NCBI GenBank assembly: GCA_003254925.1
Contig: QANZ01003540.1
Coordinates: forward strand, 81,674-145,673
Length of the DNA: 64,000 nt
Reading direction: 5' to 3'
Origin: Chamaecrista fasciculata
Lineage: Eukaryota; Streptophyta; Magnoliopsida; Fabales; Fabaceae
Below the pieces are notes generated by a model. The model worked only from the letters and a program-made list of their open reading frames with translations. It had not been told where the DNA came from and made no database searches. Shown piece after piece: positions 46,930-58,634 of the stretch (positions are counted from its first letter, which is position 1; every line of letters begins with the position of its first letter). Made by a program: the position numbers and the translations under genes.

Positions 46930-48822
46930 CAAATGATTTCAAACATAATGGAGTAGATAGGTGCATTTACTCTAAGTTCACAAAAAATTATGGTGTGATA
47001 ATATGTCTATATGTTGATGACATGTTAATCATAGGTACCAACATGCAAGGTATTAAGGATACTAAGAAGTATTTGTCTTCTCAGTTTAAAATGAAAGATT
47101 TGGGAGAAGTTGATACTATCTTAGGAATTAAAGTTAAAAAATGTAATGGAGGTTTTACTTTAAATCAAACACATTACATTGACAAGCTTCTAACCAAGTT
47201 TAATCATTTGGGTATTAAAGAATATATTACGCCATATGATGTATTTGAAAAGTTGGTTGAAAGCTCGGGTAGATCAGTTAGTCAATTAGACTATGCCAGT
47301 GCAATTGGTAGTTTAATGTATGCAATGCATTGCACTAGACCTGATATAGCTTTTGCTGTTGGGAAACTGTCCAGATACACACATAATCCTAGTAGTGATC
47401 ATTGGAAAGCAATAGGACGAATTTTTGGTTATCTTAAAAGAACAAAGTCCTATGCATTGTCTTATAATAAGTTTCCTTCACTTTTAGAAGGATACTGTGA
47501 TGCTAGTTGGATAACTAGTGTAAGTGACAATAAGTCAACATCCGGTTGGATATTTACTTTGGGTGGAGGAGCTATTTCGTGGGCTTCTAAAAAACAGACT
47601 TGTATCACTCATTCTACAATGGAGTCTGAATTTTTGGCTTTAGCGGCCGCAGGAAAAGAGGCAGAATGGTTGAGAAATTTGTTATTAGATATTGAGTTGT
47701 GGCCACAACCTATGTCAGCTGTTCTCTTGCATTGTGATAGTCAGGCAACTATGTCTAGAGCATTGAGTAAGATTTACAATGGTAAGTCAAGACATATAGC
47801 CTTAAGACATGAATACATAAGACAACTACTTTCAGATGGGATCATCACTGTTGTCTATGTAAGGTCAAAAGACAATCTTGATAACCCATTGACTAAAGGA
47901 CTCTCGAGAGATTTAGTTGATAGTACTAGTAGAGTCATGGGTTTGAAGAAACTATGAAATATATCACTCATAACAGAAACCTTACTTTTGTTATTGCTAT
48001 ACAATTCTAAAAGTTCAAAAGGTAACAACAAGTTATGATTAGTGATAGTTATCAAGTGCTTGAGTTTTAAAAGTACTTATGAACAAGAGGGTGAGTATTA
48101 TAAATACTCTTAATGAAGTAACAGAGTTCAGAATAAGAACTAAAGAAGTCCATACAAAGGACTTGATTAAATCTTCACCTAAATAAATACATGAAGTGGT
48201 GCCGCGTCAATCAAAGTTTGGATTTAAAACTTTGTAAGTGTTATAAAAACCAGGAAGTAGCACAAGGCCATATATAGTGCTAAGTTTTACATTGAACACA
48301 TTATCATTTAATTTAAGTATTTATGTGTATTTATACATCCGCTTTGTCATTTAATGGATTGAAGTTTAATAGGTCATTCTAACTATCAATTCAGACAAAG
48401 TTTGATGTATTTATACAAGTAATAGGTTTAAATCGAAAGATACCTCCTATATGCATAAATTCTTAAATTAAATACATTACTAACTAAGTGGGGGATTGTT
48501 AGTATAGTTAGTAATTAAAGTCCCACATTGGATAAGTTATAGAATTGAGAAGGGTATATATATGATTGTTAAGTCATTTATAATAATTGAATTAAATATA
48601 TGTATATGTCAAAGATGGGCACTTGGAGCAATTGGACTTCTGGTCAATAATTAATTTTAATTATTATTCTTTTCGAATTGATTAATTAATTCGAATTATA
48701 AACAGAGAAGTGCCCCATGAACAGTCATGAACATTCATTATTTACAGAGAATTCAGTTTAATCCTGAAGAGACATGATTGTTCACTTTTAAACAAATATG
48801 AATGTTCATAGCATCTCATATT
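46930..48822 (+). mobile_element. Copia retrotransposon fragment (RT end, RNase H, 3' LTR start)
   Basis: This fossil piece of a Copia element holds the C-terminal part of reverse transcriptase ([12 protein letters not shown]) and the RNase H region ([42 protein letters not shown]), to about 47957. A non-coding stretch and a polypurine tract (AGTGGGGGA) follow, then the start of an LTR (TGTTAGTATAG, 48497). Gag, integrase and the 5' LTR are absent. It is flanked by 44-base direct repeats of host sequence (46886-46929 and 48823-48866). Confidence 0.85.
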
Positions 48823-49312
48823 CAACTTATCTTTCTTTGTTTTGTGTTCAGAAGGTGTTATAGTATTGCTGGCTATAATACCAAGCGTTGTAAATCCTGG
48901 AGGAAATCTGCCATAAACACCCAGCAGCATACAAATAGTGGGGGCTTAATTTCCTTAAGGACAGTGACCACACTATCAAAGCCTACTCTGTTTTCGTGTT
49001 CTATCAAAAGCCTACTATATTCTTCTAACAGTTAGTGTGTTCAAGTTAGATTTTGATACAATGATTTGGGAGAGAGCTAATGATTTGATGGGTCAAGCTG
49101 TTTTCTTCAATGCTTTAGGTGATTCTTGGTGTTCTGCATTTGGGGAAGGAATGATAGAAGCTGATTCTCTATATTTTACTTTTCCAAATACTAAAACCTT
49201 GTACTCCTTCAACCTTAAGGATAGTTGTTTTTCAATTAATTTGCTAACTCCTAATTTACCACCAATATGCAGTTTTCCAAAGATTCTGGTGCCTCATCAT
49301 GTCAGTGTCAGG

Positions 49313-50204
49313 CAGGGGTGGCAAATGGTTGGGTTGGATTGGTTTTGGGTTGGGTTGTAAATGGTTGGGTTATAAATGGGTCATTGACCCATTTATGACC
49401 CATTTATATTTTCTAAATGGGTCATGGGTGGGTCATGACCCATAAAATTAAGGGTTGACCCAACCCAACCATTAACCCATCTTAAAATATTTATATTATT
49501 TAATTTATAAACTAATTAATTAGAATAATTTTTAAATTATTTAAATTTAGGACTAAATAGTATTTTTATTCAGATTTTGGACTGATTGACAGTTTCCACC
49601 TTTTTCATATTTTTAAAAATTACATTTTGACCCCAATTTTTTAAAAAATTTTCATTTCAGTCCTCAAATATCATGATCTAGGGACTTTTTTGTAAATTTT
49701 GAAAATATTTAGGGGCATAATGTAATTTTTGCAAAAATTTGCAAAATTCATCTTCCTTCCACTTAACTCACAGTTTGGTGGGACTAAAATGCATTTTTTT
49801 TTTCAAATTTAGGACTAATTTGTAATTTTATCCTTTTTCTAATATTTTTCAAAATTACAATTTTGGTCCAAAATTTTTTTTATAATTTTCATTTTAGTCC
49901 TCAAATATTATGGTTTAGGGACGTTTTTGTAAATTTTGAATTTTTTTAGGGGGCATTTTGTAATTTTTGCAAAAATTTATGAAATTGCATATTTACCCCT
50001 TTCATGAAACTACATAGTTTTGATACAAATTTGGGTTGGGTTGGGTAACCCATGGGTTTTACCCAACCCAACCCAAATTTTAATGGGTCAATTTTGAACC
50101 CAACCCATCTTAACCCATTATCTAAATGGGTTGGGTTTGGGTTGGTTAATTTGTTGTTGGGTTGGTTGAGTTGGTGGGTAATGGGTTGAAATTGCCACCC
50201 CTAA
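49313..50204. mobile_element. hAT-like MITE, 'GGTTGGGTT' family, copy 2
   Basis: A 0.89-kb element has ends CAGGGGTGGCAAATGG and, inverted, TTAGGGGTGGCAATTTC. It is flanked by GTGTCAGG (49305-49312) and CTGTCAGG (50205-50212), an 8-bp duplication with one change. It is related to 38893-39789. It sits at the end of an exon of the F-box gene. Confidence 0.82.
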
Positions 50205-50679
50205 CTGTCAGGTATATACATTTGTCATTGTTTGGATACTGATTTTTATATATATTCTAACTATTTATATTTCATTTGCTTAGGTTATGCAACAATGAAG
50301 AAGTTGATGGAAAAGAAGATAATATTATAGTTGAAATTAAAACGCAAGAAACAACTTTGTTAGAAGTTGATGAAAAAGAAGATAATACTATAGTCGAAAT
50401 TCAAACACAAGAAACAACTTTGTCTGATCTTCCGCCAGGAATTCTAATGGGGATTGCAGATTGTTTGAACTTATTTGATTATTTGAATTTTCGTGCTGCA
50501 TGTTGGGATTATCAGTTTATAAACCCCATGCTTAGGATAAAGCAAGCTTTACAAAAGTTTAAAACTTGTCTTCCATCATCATCAATATGGCTTTTGCTTT
50601 CTACAACCAACATGGCTGCTTTAAAGTTCATTGATCCTATTTATGGCACTAGTTTTAAAATAAAATAAAATATAAATGG

Positions 50680-50872
50680 CGAGTGACGGGTTGAGTTGGG
50701 TTGAGCGAATTCAGAATTTTGAAACCCGCAATCTAACTCAAACTACAGTTAACTAAGAATTTTCAAATTAAACCAACCCGCCAACCCAAACCAAACCAAC
50801 CAAAACATGTAAGTTGGATTAGTTTTGACGGATTGACGGGTCCGCCTGAACCATTGAACACCCTAATAATTA
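50680..50872. mobile_element. hAT-like repeat fragment
   Basis: 'gacgggttgagttgggttgag' on the left and 'ccattgaacaccctaat' on the right resemble a fragment of another GGTTGGG-type hAT MITE. It replaces the 3' continuation of the F-box gene. Confidence 0.5.
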
Positions 50873-51563
50873 ATAGTCTTGTCACGGGACACGTACATGA
50901 CACTTAGAATTAGAAACTTCAATTTTTTCGTGGGTTTTCTTAATTATATTTAATTTATAAATCAACTTCTATCCTGCTTGTATAAACTTAAAAATTTCAG
51001 CTGTATAAGGAGGCTTACGGCCGATAATTAATATTTAATAATAATATAAGTAGAACTTGCACTTAAGAACTATATATATATATAGAAAAATTCTAAAATG
51101 TAATTTAAGTATTCATACAATTGTGAGTTGGCATAATCTTCTTTTTTTTTAAGTAATTTAATGTTGAAAAATAATAAAAAAAATAACTTTTTTAACTAAT
51201 CAAAATTGTGTATGGAATTAGATCACTAGTTGCATGTAATGTTCATTTTGAATCATAGACTGATAGACTAACCCATATATATATATATATAAAAATATCA
51301 TTCCGCGAATTCCGTTTGAAATTTCTGATTTAACTAGCAACCCTGCATGCAGAAGCATTTGTTTGGAAAAGATAATAAAACAGATACAACACTAGAATTT
51401 TAAGACTGCCAAAATGTTTCACTGAGTTTCTGGAAATTCAGAAGCAGATACTAAACTCTCAAACAAACCCGAACTTGAAAATAATGTTATCAACTCGATC
51501 AATCTCATCAAACAAACCTGTACACCCACTTGCTCCTATATATATATACATATATATATATAT
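50873..51563. other. AT-rich spacer between F-box remnant and PUF gene
   Basis: Includes the probable 3' untranslated region of the minus-strand PUF gene and TA microsatellites (about 51270, 51540). No other gene. Confidence 0.4.
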
Positions 51564-53230
51564 CTATGTTGCTAATTGTTGAAGCTTTAATTGTGCCCTT
51601 CTCGCAGATGCCAACACTTTCTTCCCATAAGGATGATCTTGTAAATACACTTCGTAGAATATAATACTATTCACGAGAGTGTTATGCACACCAGATCCCT
51701 GAAATTAATTAGGTTATTTTCTTAATTAGCCGTAAACAGATGTATATATATATATATATATATAGAAGAAGAAGAAACAAGTATATATGACAAGAAGCAA
51801 TTAATTAAGTAAAATCTACTAACCACAGAAAATCTAAGCGCTTGTTGAGCAACATAATTCCCAAAACGACACTGAAGAACATTTGAAAATTGAGGGCTAA
51901 TCATGATCTCTTGAATTATGAGACCAACAAGCCTCATAGTAGAGTTTTTCAAAAGATTTTCCACCACATGACTACCAAACTTGTTCATAGACAGTTCAAC
52001 AAATTTTCCTTCAAGTCGTCCAACAATTAATGCAATATTTAATGATACATCTTGCTTTTCGATAACAAATTGTAGGACATAGTTCCTGTAAACAAAGAAT
52101 ACACATAAAAATATTTAATATCCTATTTATATAGTTGAAGACTGTACCATAATAAAGAAATTAAGAAACAATTAACCAAGCATATTAATTAATTAGCATA
52201 TATATATATATACTAACCCATAAGGATCAGGTGCTAGTAATGGAGCATAGGCGATTATTTTTCGAACCAATTGATATGAAGATTCATGATTGGCTTGGTC
52301 AAGAAGTTTTTGGATAACACAACAACCATCTTTGTGTGTAGCAATCAAAATGCAGTTACGTGCTACACCATTCAATATTTCCTATTTACAATTCATAAAA
52401 GAATATCGATTATTAAAAATAAAAGAAGGTAAATGGGAGCATAAATGTAAAATAATTAATTAAAGAAGATAATTAAGGAGTGCATTACTTTACAAAGTAT
52501 ATTTGGAAAAATTGTCAAGCACTTTAGAATGACGTAGCCGGCATTAAGATTGTTGGCCAATAAAACTATATTTCTCTTCAAAGCCATTGTGAAGTCAAAT
52601 AACTTCTCTGCTGTAAAAATATATCTCACCAAATCTTGCATTGCATAAGAGCTGTAACAAAATAGAATAAGAAAAATTAATTAAGAAAAAACAAACACCA
52701 TATATATAATTAAAAGGCATTATAAAAAAAATGCACATAAGGTGAAAAAAAACATGATATATAGACAAAATTAATTACCCGTTGTCGTTGCTACAAACTT
52801 GAACAAATTTATGTTCACTTTGAAAGATGATATCAATGATTATATTAATGTGCCTCACACTGATAACTTCAAATAATGCCCTCATAAATCGATAGCCATA
52901 AGGGTGCATCATGAGATTGTGTATGTCATTATTGCTGATTACTTCATACAATATATTTGTGATTTCTTGGGGATTTCGCCCCTTCAATCGTGTTATTAAA
53001 ATTTCACTTCCTTGTCTATCTCTGGCCATTAAAACAATGCTTCCACTTGCACTCACATCTTCCAATATCCTTGTATAATTACTACTACTATTTCTTGGTG
53101 TACCAATTCTCATCTTTTGGAATTGAGATTCCAATGAAGCCGGAGAAGATGTAGAATGATGATCCATCATGGTGTTGTGATGAACAAAGTTAGATTCATA
53201 TTGAGACCAAAGAGAACCCTCTCCTTCCAT
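51564..53230 (-). CDS. Short Pumilio/PUF-family RNA-binding protein
   Basis: Five exons on the minus strand: 53230-52779, 52651-52489, 52381-52218, 52085-51824 and 51698-51564. All are GT-AG and in frame, giving 391 residues. PUF repeats can be read in order from their helix-2 motifs: DRQGSEILI, HPYGYRFMRA, NLNAGYVILK, HKDGCCVIQK, DPYGNYVLQ, NKFGSHVVE, CRFGNYVAQ, HPYGKKVLA, so up to eight repeats. The first about 50 residues are Ser/His-rich and probably disordered. PUF proteins bind specific mRNA 3' UTR motifs and repress or localise the transcript; plants have an expanded group of short members (APUM13-22 type) that this resembles. The base code of some repeats departs from classical Pumilio, so targets may differ. 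A TATATATAA box lies about 110 bases upstream (53338-53346). Confidence 0.92.
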
Positions 53231-54340
53231 ATTGTGAATGATATCACGGCGAGAATAAAGAATAATGAAGAGAGAAGAAAATTCAAGGAATATTGAAGAA
53301 GCTAGCTAGCTAGGTACATATAAGGATGCATCATGGGTTATATATATGCATACATGGCCGGGGGTAATTAGGATTTAATCTTGAGAATCTTTTAACAATT
53401 AAAAAATTGATTTTTGCATGATATTTAGATTAAAGTTGGATATTTTATTAGATATAGATATAGATAGATAAATAGATATCTATAATTTTATTTATATAAT
53501 TTATTAAAGTAGGGTTGTCGCTCTTTGACAAGTGTCCCTCGCTATATATATAATTTAATTTTTTTTCTATAATAAAATTTTATATATTAAAATTTAAAAA
53601 TATATTAAACTTATAAAATTTGAACTTATAAATTTAAAGTTTTAAAAAATAGACATTAATATTAGATAAGATTAAAAATTTCAATAAGATAACTATAAAT
53701 CTAAAAATAAATATATATTATAGATATTAATTTTTTTAAAAAAATAGGCAAATATTAATTTTGATATTAAGCAGATATTATATATTCTAAAAATTAAATT
53801 TCTGTCATCAGTAAAATAAATAAATTTTCAAATATAGATATATCTTTATATGAAAACAATACTTAAGATATTGCATAATTATCTTTTAAAAAGTAAACCT
53901 CTCATTTAAATTTAAATAAGTCATGATATAATTGATCTCACAAATATTTCTATAACAGATATTATGTCCATATTATCATATCACATCATGCCAAATGTTG
54001 TGAAGTATTTGATCTAACTTTCAAGATATATATAACCATTATATAATTCAAGTATACACACTAATAGTACCAACAACGATATATGTTGCTTATGATTTTT
54101 TACAATTGTCATTCGCCACAATATATTGCAGAAGCCCACGCCATCCTTTGATTAATTGAAAGGAGTTATAAATTTTTTAAGGCTAAATCAATTATTTAAA
54201 AAATTTAAAGATTAAAATAATAATATCCATATATAATCTAAGGATTAAATTGATAGATTAAATTAATCAAAAGATTCAATTTAATTTGTTTGAGATTGAC
54301 TTACAGAAATCAATCGATGACGATATGGTCTTTGTATAAA
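53231..54340. other. Upstream region of the PUF gene
   Basis: AT-rich, with the probable promoter near 53340. The phrase 'gccacaatatattgcagaagcc' (about 54113) and the stretch 54180-54275 recur near 37373 and, inverted, 38610-38690. No gene. Confidence 0.4.
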
Positions 54341-54355
54341 ATACAATATAGGTAT

Positions 54356-54518
54356 AGGTATACACGTGATTATATGGAGGCACACTTGAAGAAACTTTTC
54401 CACATTACCAATGATGGAATCGATAAGAAAGGTCTTGCCCGCCGTACTGATTATGTTCAAAATTAAACATGTTGTCAAAATTCATCGTCATAATTTATCA
54501 TGAGATCGTGAGGATCTT
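54356..54518 (-). pseudogene. Decayed paralogue of the orphan exon at 42.8 kb
   Basis: The minus strand reads MDLQYLILMQDPHDLMINYD, closely matching MDLKSLILMHDSQDLMFKYG at 42950. The frame then shifts, and a second stretch (AGKTFLIDSIIGNVEKFLQV) matches ANIKLVESLIDNVHNFLYV. The donor GTGAGT of the 42.8-kb copy is GTGTAT here. This indicates a broken copy of the same unrecognised exon. Confidence 0.5.
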
Positions 54519-54576
54519 GCATTAGAATTAGATACTGCAAATCCATAACGTATTGTGTTAGAGAGAGAGACATTAA

Positions 54577-55308
54577 ATGGTTAGGTGTCCCACTGCAGAT
54601 GGGGACTTCACAGTTAAATCAGCTTATCTTATGCTAACTACTCCAACCTATGATACCCCCTTAAATCTCAACTGGGTTTGGAAGATTCAATGTCATTCTA
54701 GATATAAGTTCTTCTTTTGGCTGGTGTGCAGAGACTCCCTCCCAACAAACTTAACCCTCTATAAGAGGGGCATCCCAATCCTTCCTTACTGCGTCCTTTG
54801 TGGCCAAAGTGATGAGTCCGCTGAACACCTCTTCAAAGACTGTCCTTCCTCTCGGTCCATCTGGCAGCACTGCAATGTACCGGATATCCTTCATGACTAT
54901 AACCATCCCTTTAAAGACTGGCTCAAGGCTTGCGTCGGCGCCCAAACACCTTCAAATTACAATGTTCCGTTTGGTACTTGCTTTTTATATTTTTTGTGGA
55001 ACATATGGCTTGCAAGAGACAACAAAATCTTCCATCATGAACCCTTTTACCCCCAAGCAGTGGCGGCTAAGGCTTCTAAACAAGCTGCTGAGTTCTTCTT
55101 CTTAGGCAACCCTCGGAAACATCCTCACAAAGATCCGGTCTGCTCCGTGATCTCCTGGAAACCCCCTGACGAAGGTTGGTTTAAATTAAACATTGATGGC
55201 GCCTGTGATCCTGTTTCTAAAAACATAGCTGTGGGTGGCGTCATTAGGGATTCAGTTGGGAATTGGATCATTGGCTTCAATAAGTTCATTGGGGCTGGTA
55301 GTAGTTGA
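54577..55308 (+). mobile_element. LINE fragment: zf-RVT and partial RNase H
   Basis: 243 codons give the C-terminal part of a plant L1-type ORF2. First is a reverse-transcriptase zinc-binding region (FTVKSAYLML, WVWKIQCHSRYKFFFWLVCRDSLPTN written in parts, CVLCGQSDESAEHLFKDC). A linker and the beginning of an RVT_3 RNase H domain (WFKLNIDGAC, GGVIRDSVGNWIIGF) follow. The domain is cut off after about 45 residues and no poly-A tail follows, so both ends are missing. Could have been mistaken for a host gene; the domain order says LINE. Confidence 0.85.
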
Positions 55309-55544
55309 TGGAGATTGTGCCCTAGGGCCAATCATTTTATTAATGTGTTATTTGAACATATGTATTTTTGATTAATTTATAGAGATAAATTATGTTGTTA
55401 TCATATTATNATAATGGACCAATTTGAAATCTACCTCATACATAAGGAACCAATTTGAGACTTTAACCTTTTTATTATCATCCATACTCTTTTCTTAAAT
55501 AGGGAAGCAAACTCTTGTGCAAACCATATAAATAATGGATTTAT
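55309..55544. other. AT-rich spacer
   Basis: Contains a single N at 55410. No gene. Confidence 0.4.
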
Positions 55545-55703
55545 CTAACATGTGCCCTTAGGGCATATTTTAAGGTTTCTTCTGATTGGTTAATGGAGCA
55601 TCCCATATATTAAAATCTACGAAAATTCATTTAAAATATAATTTTTAATATTTGAAAACTCACTTTGACCAATCAAAAGATAATTTTTAAGGGCACATGT
55701 TAG
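55545..55703. mobile_element. Small fold-back MITE
   Basis: 159 bases start CTAACATGTGCCCTTA and end TAAGGGCACATGTTAG, which is its reverse complement. A second facing pair (TGATTGGTTAA / TTTGACCAATCAAAAG) lies inside. Family uncertain. Confidence 0.65.
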
Positions 55704-56222
55704 GAGGACCCGTAAATAATATATGTCTACCTATCTAAGGATGGAACGTTAAAGAGGCTTCCCGTTTTTATTCTCACCTTGCCACCTCAGCATGTGTTAT
55801 CAGTTATCACCTTCACTGCTTTTTGATAACCATCACTTAGGTTACTCTAGGATCCCAAAAAATTGTATGTATAGAAGTCAGTTAGTTAGTCTAGTTAATT
55901 ACATATACTTCTCTCTATATTTCTTCCTTTAATTTATGCGTCGCTTTTATCCTCTACTAACTCTTTAACCCACACTCTTTGTTTAATGATTTTTTAAAAG
56001 AAATAAAAACTATAATTAAAGTATACGCCTGATTTATAATTTTTCCAAGATATTATATATTAACCATCAATGTTTAATTTCAAATAATTATCATCAGGTC
56101 TCTGCTAGTAAATTGAAGATCAGAAGGGAGAGGATTTGAATTCAAAGTAGCAAGGCAGTAAAATTTAGAGGCTTTAAATTTTGCTTGTTTAGAAACGTAC
56201 GAGGGAAGAGAAAGTTTGACTC
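55704..56222. other. AT-rich spacer
   Basis: No gene or element end recognised. Confidence 0.4.
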
Positions 56223-57065
56223 TTAAAAATATGAAGTGTCGATTAAGTCAAATTTTTCTGATGAGATAATTAAATAGGATATTAAGGTTTCATATGACTG
56301 AGCGTTATTGCGATTTTTACTGACCCACCTAAAAAATGGCAAATGCAAATGCAAGAGATTTTGATTAAAAGAGTTCCATAGAGGCTTAAGAACTATACAG
56401 GATCTCAACACGGGATCTAAGGTTTCAATTTGGAGACCACAAATAAGGTTATTGACCCATCGGGGGTTGCTATGCTCAGTTCAATTAATTTTTTATTACT
56501 TTTTTACATAGTTGATTTTTCAATTGTTTCAAATTAGATTACATATTGGTTCTCATCATGTTTGGATCAGATAAATTTAGAAGAGAAAGTAATTTTTCAA
56601 GATGATTATTTTTTTAAACATATCAACATTATAAAAGAAAGTAATTCAAATACTTCCAAAAATTATTTTCTCTCCTATTCTTACTTTATCCAAACATAGG
56701 CTAAGAGTTAGAGATGGAATCATCCAAACTTAGCAAAACAGAGTTGATTTCGCAATAGATTGAATCAGAGAAATTGAAGGAGAGATGAGTTGTATGAGTA
56801 TGAAAGTTTGAAAGTCATCTTTGCATTTGAAGTGAAGTCTTGTTTAAGAAAAGGTCCAAACAATTCTCATTTGGCAACCAATTATCCAACCAAAAGGAGG
56901 TAGCAAGCACATTTCCGACGTTAAATTTTAACCCAAGATTAAACAAGCCCATATCTTTATTAAAGCTTTTCCTTATAAAAGATTGTTTAGAATCATTTTT
57001 AGAAACATTGTTTCCATATTTGGCCAACAAAATTAAGGACGACAGACTCTTCTTAACAATGAGTG
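56223..57065 (-). mobile_element. Degenerate LINE ORF2 remnant
   Basis: The minus strand has a piece ending NVGNVLATSFWLDNWLPNEN (about 56905-56880), the G-x-x-x-x-FW-x-DNW signature just after LINE reverse transcriptase. Bases 56280-56440 resemble 60400-60585 (zf-RVT region of a sister copy). Frames are broken by several stops and shifts. Confidence 0.55.
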
Positions 57066-57582
57066 TTCCATTTTAATTTATTCATGTAGCAACAAGAGCC
57101 GCATAGAACTATGCACATTTGAGACTTTGGCTCAAGCCTCAGTGCAATATGAACCATAAATTAATTTTCCAGCTAAAATTTGAGACTTTGGCTCAAGCCT
57201 CAATGCAATATGAAGAGTCTCCTACTTTTGAACATTTGAAAAGAGGGTTAGGGCGTTAGGCCTTACTTATATTTTGAAAAGTGACAAAAGATCCTCTAAA
57301 CTTTTAATTTTGTGCAAATATCTCATTTTGCTAAAATTTTCATTGAAAAAAAATCAATTTTAATTTTTGTTCAATTTACTTATTATTTTCATTGACACTT
57401 TAGAGGATAGTAAGATAAATTTATAATTTAAATTTTGAAGTTGAGAGAACCATGCAGATTATAAATAGAAATGGATAGGATTGTGGCATGAATTTAAAAT
57501 GGTCTCTCTTAAAATATATATATATATAAGTTTATCAAGCAACTTGTGACATGAATAAAATTGCCATTTGTAGTCTACCAAA
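57066..57582. other. AT-rich spacer
   Basis: A short phrase ('ttgagactttggctcaagcctca(g/a)tgcaatatgaa') occurs twice (57118 and 57179), a local tandem duplication. No gene. Confidence 0.45.
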
Positions 57583-57931
57583 CAAAAATTCCATTTGTAA
57601 ACATCAGAGATTGATCTCATAGTTAAGAATAGGCTAAATTGCACAAAAACTCTTTAAGTTTTAGGTTAGGTGCCAAAACACTCATAAGTTTTAAAATTGT
57701 GCAAAAAGAACCCTTGAGCTTTTAATTTTGATCAATTAGCACCCTTTTATTAAAGTTNCAAAAATTCCATTTGTAAACATCAGATTGATCTCATAGTTAA
57801 GAATAGGCTAAATTGCACAAAAACTCTTTAAGTTTTAGGTTAGGTGCCAAAACACTCATAAGTTTTAAAATTGTGCAAAAAGAACCCTTGAGCTTTTAAT
57901 TTTGATCAATTAGCACCCTTTTATTAAAGTT
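57583..57931. repeat. Direct duplication split by a single N
   Basis: 57583-57757 and 57759-57931 are practically identical, and the only base between them is the N at 57758. This pattern fits two overlapping contig ends placed next to each other. The repeated sequence ends in a 'gcacaaaaagaacccttgag' type inverted-repeat phrase. Confidence 0.85.
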
Positions 57932-58634
57932 TTGTTAAATTTTCAACCATTATATGCCACCTCAGCTCAATCTAATTGAAACTAATGGGGATTTTTTTTA
58001 AATTTCAGCAAACCTTGATAACCCATCCAAATACCATACCCATTGAGATAGAGAGTGAGAGCCACAACCCATAACCCTTACCCCCAACCCCATAGCTAGT
58101 GAGGGATCACAGATACAATAAGCATAGAGAGACCCATCAAGAGAGAGCAAAAGCTATCAAAAGACAAGTTGTGCTATCGAGAGATATTTTATGCATCTGA
58201 CCTAAAATTCAGGGGATCTATGTATAATTTAACCTTGAAAATAATGTATAACAGTATAAGTACATTTTAACCAAGTCAATAAAACAATATGGAGAAATTA
58301 TACTTTTGACCCGTACAATATTGATAAGTTTGAATAATAATTCCATATTATAAAACTATTCATTAAAATTATTATTGAATGAAATTTATTTTCCTCCTCA
58401 ACTATAAATAAAATGAATCAATTCTTATTCTCAAAAATTACCATAATCATTCCAAAATCTCACACTCAAACTTTCATAAAAAAAAGTAAAATAAATAAAA
58501 TANTTATATTAAAAAATAAATACTTTAAAACTTTTAGGATAAAGTGCACTTTGGTACCATGTGGTTAGGGGCGGTCCCACTTTGATATCCTAAAAGAAAA
58601 ATTTTTGCAGTTTGGTGCCCCGTGATTTGCTCCG
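57932..58634. other. AT-rich spacer and outer end of an inverted-repeat element
   Basis: About 58540-58634 ('gtgcactttggtaccatgtgg', 'ccgtgatttgctccg') reads like the outer terminal part of the element at 58635, but has no partner on the right. N at 58503. No gene. Confidence 0.45.

Larger units (their letters stand above)
46710..50668 (+). pseudogene. F-box / KIB-type (DUF295) beta-propeller gene, broken by insertions
   Basis: Host-gene pieces lie in one orientation. 46710-46929: [20 protein letters not shown]..., the opening blade of a KIB1-4/DUF295 propeller. 49022-49310: VFKLDFDTMIWERANDL...DSLYFTFPNTKTLYSFNLKD, the closing blades. 50271-50668: an acidic linker, an F-box (LSDLPPGILMGIADCLNLFD) and the start of a second propeller (IDPIYGTSFKIK). 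A Copia fragment separates pieces 1 and 2; a hAT MITE sits exactly at the exon end before piece 3 (intron GTATAT...TTGCTTAG). Piece 2 is preceded by sequence (48867-49021) that is no longer openly coding, and the 3' part is replaced by repeat sequence after 50680. The order propeller then F-box suggests two tandem units of an At1g57790-like gene. F-box proteins are SCF ubiquitin-ligase adaptors; this copy looks dead. Confidence 0.65.

Noticed and set aside
54577-55308. Host gene encoding a zinc-finger/RNase H protein
   Set aside because: Domain order zf-RVT then RVT_3 is that of a LINE ORF2 and the last domain is cut off.
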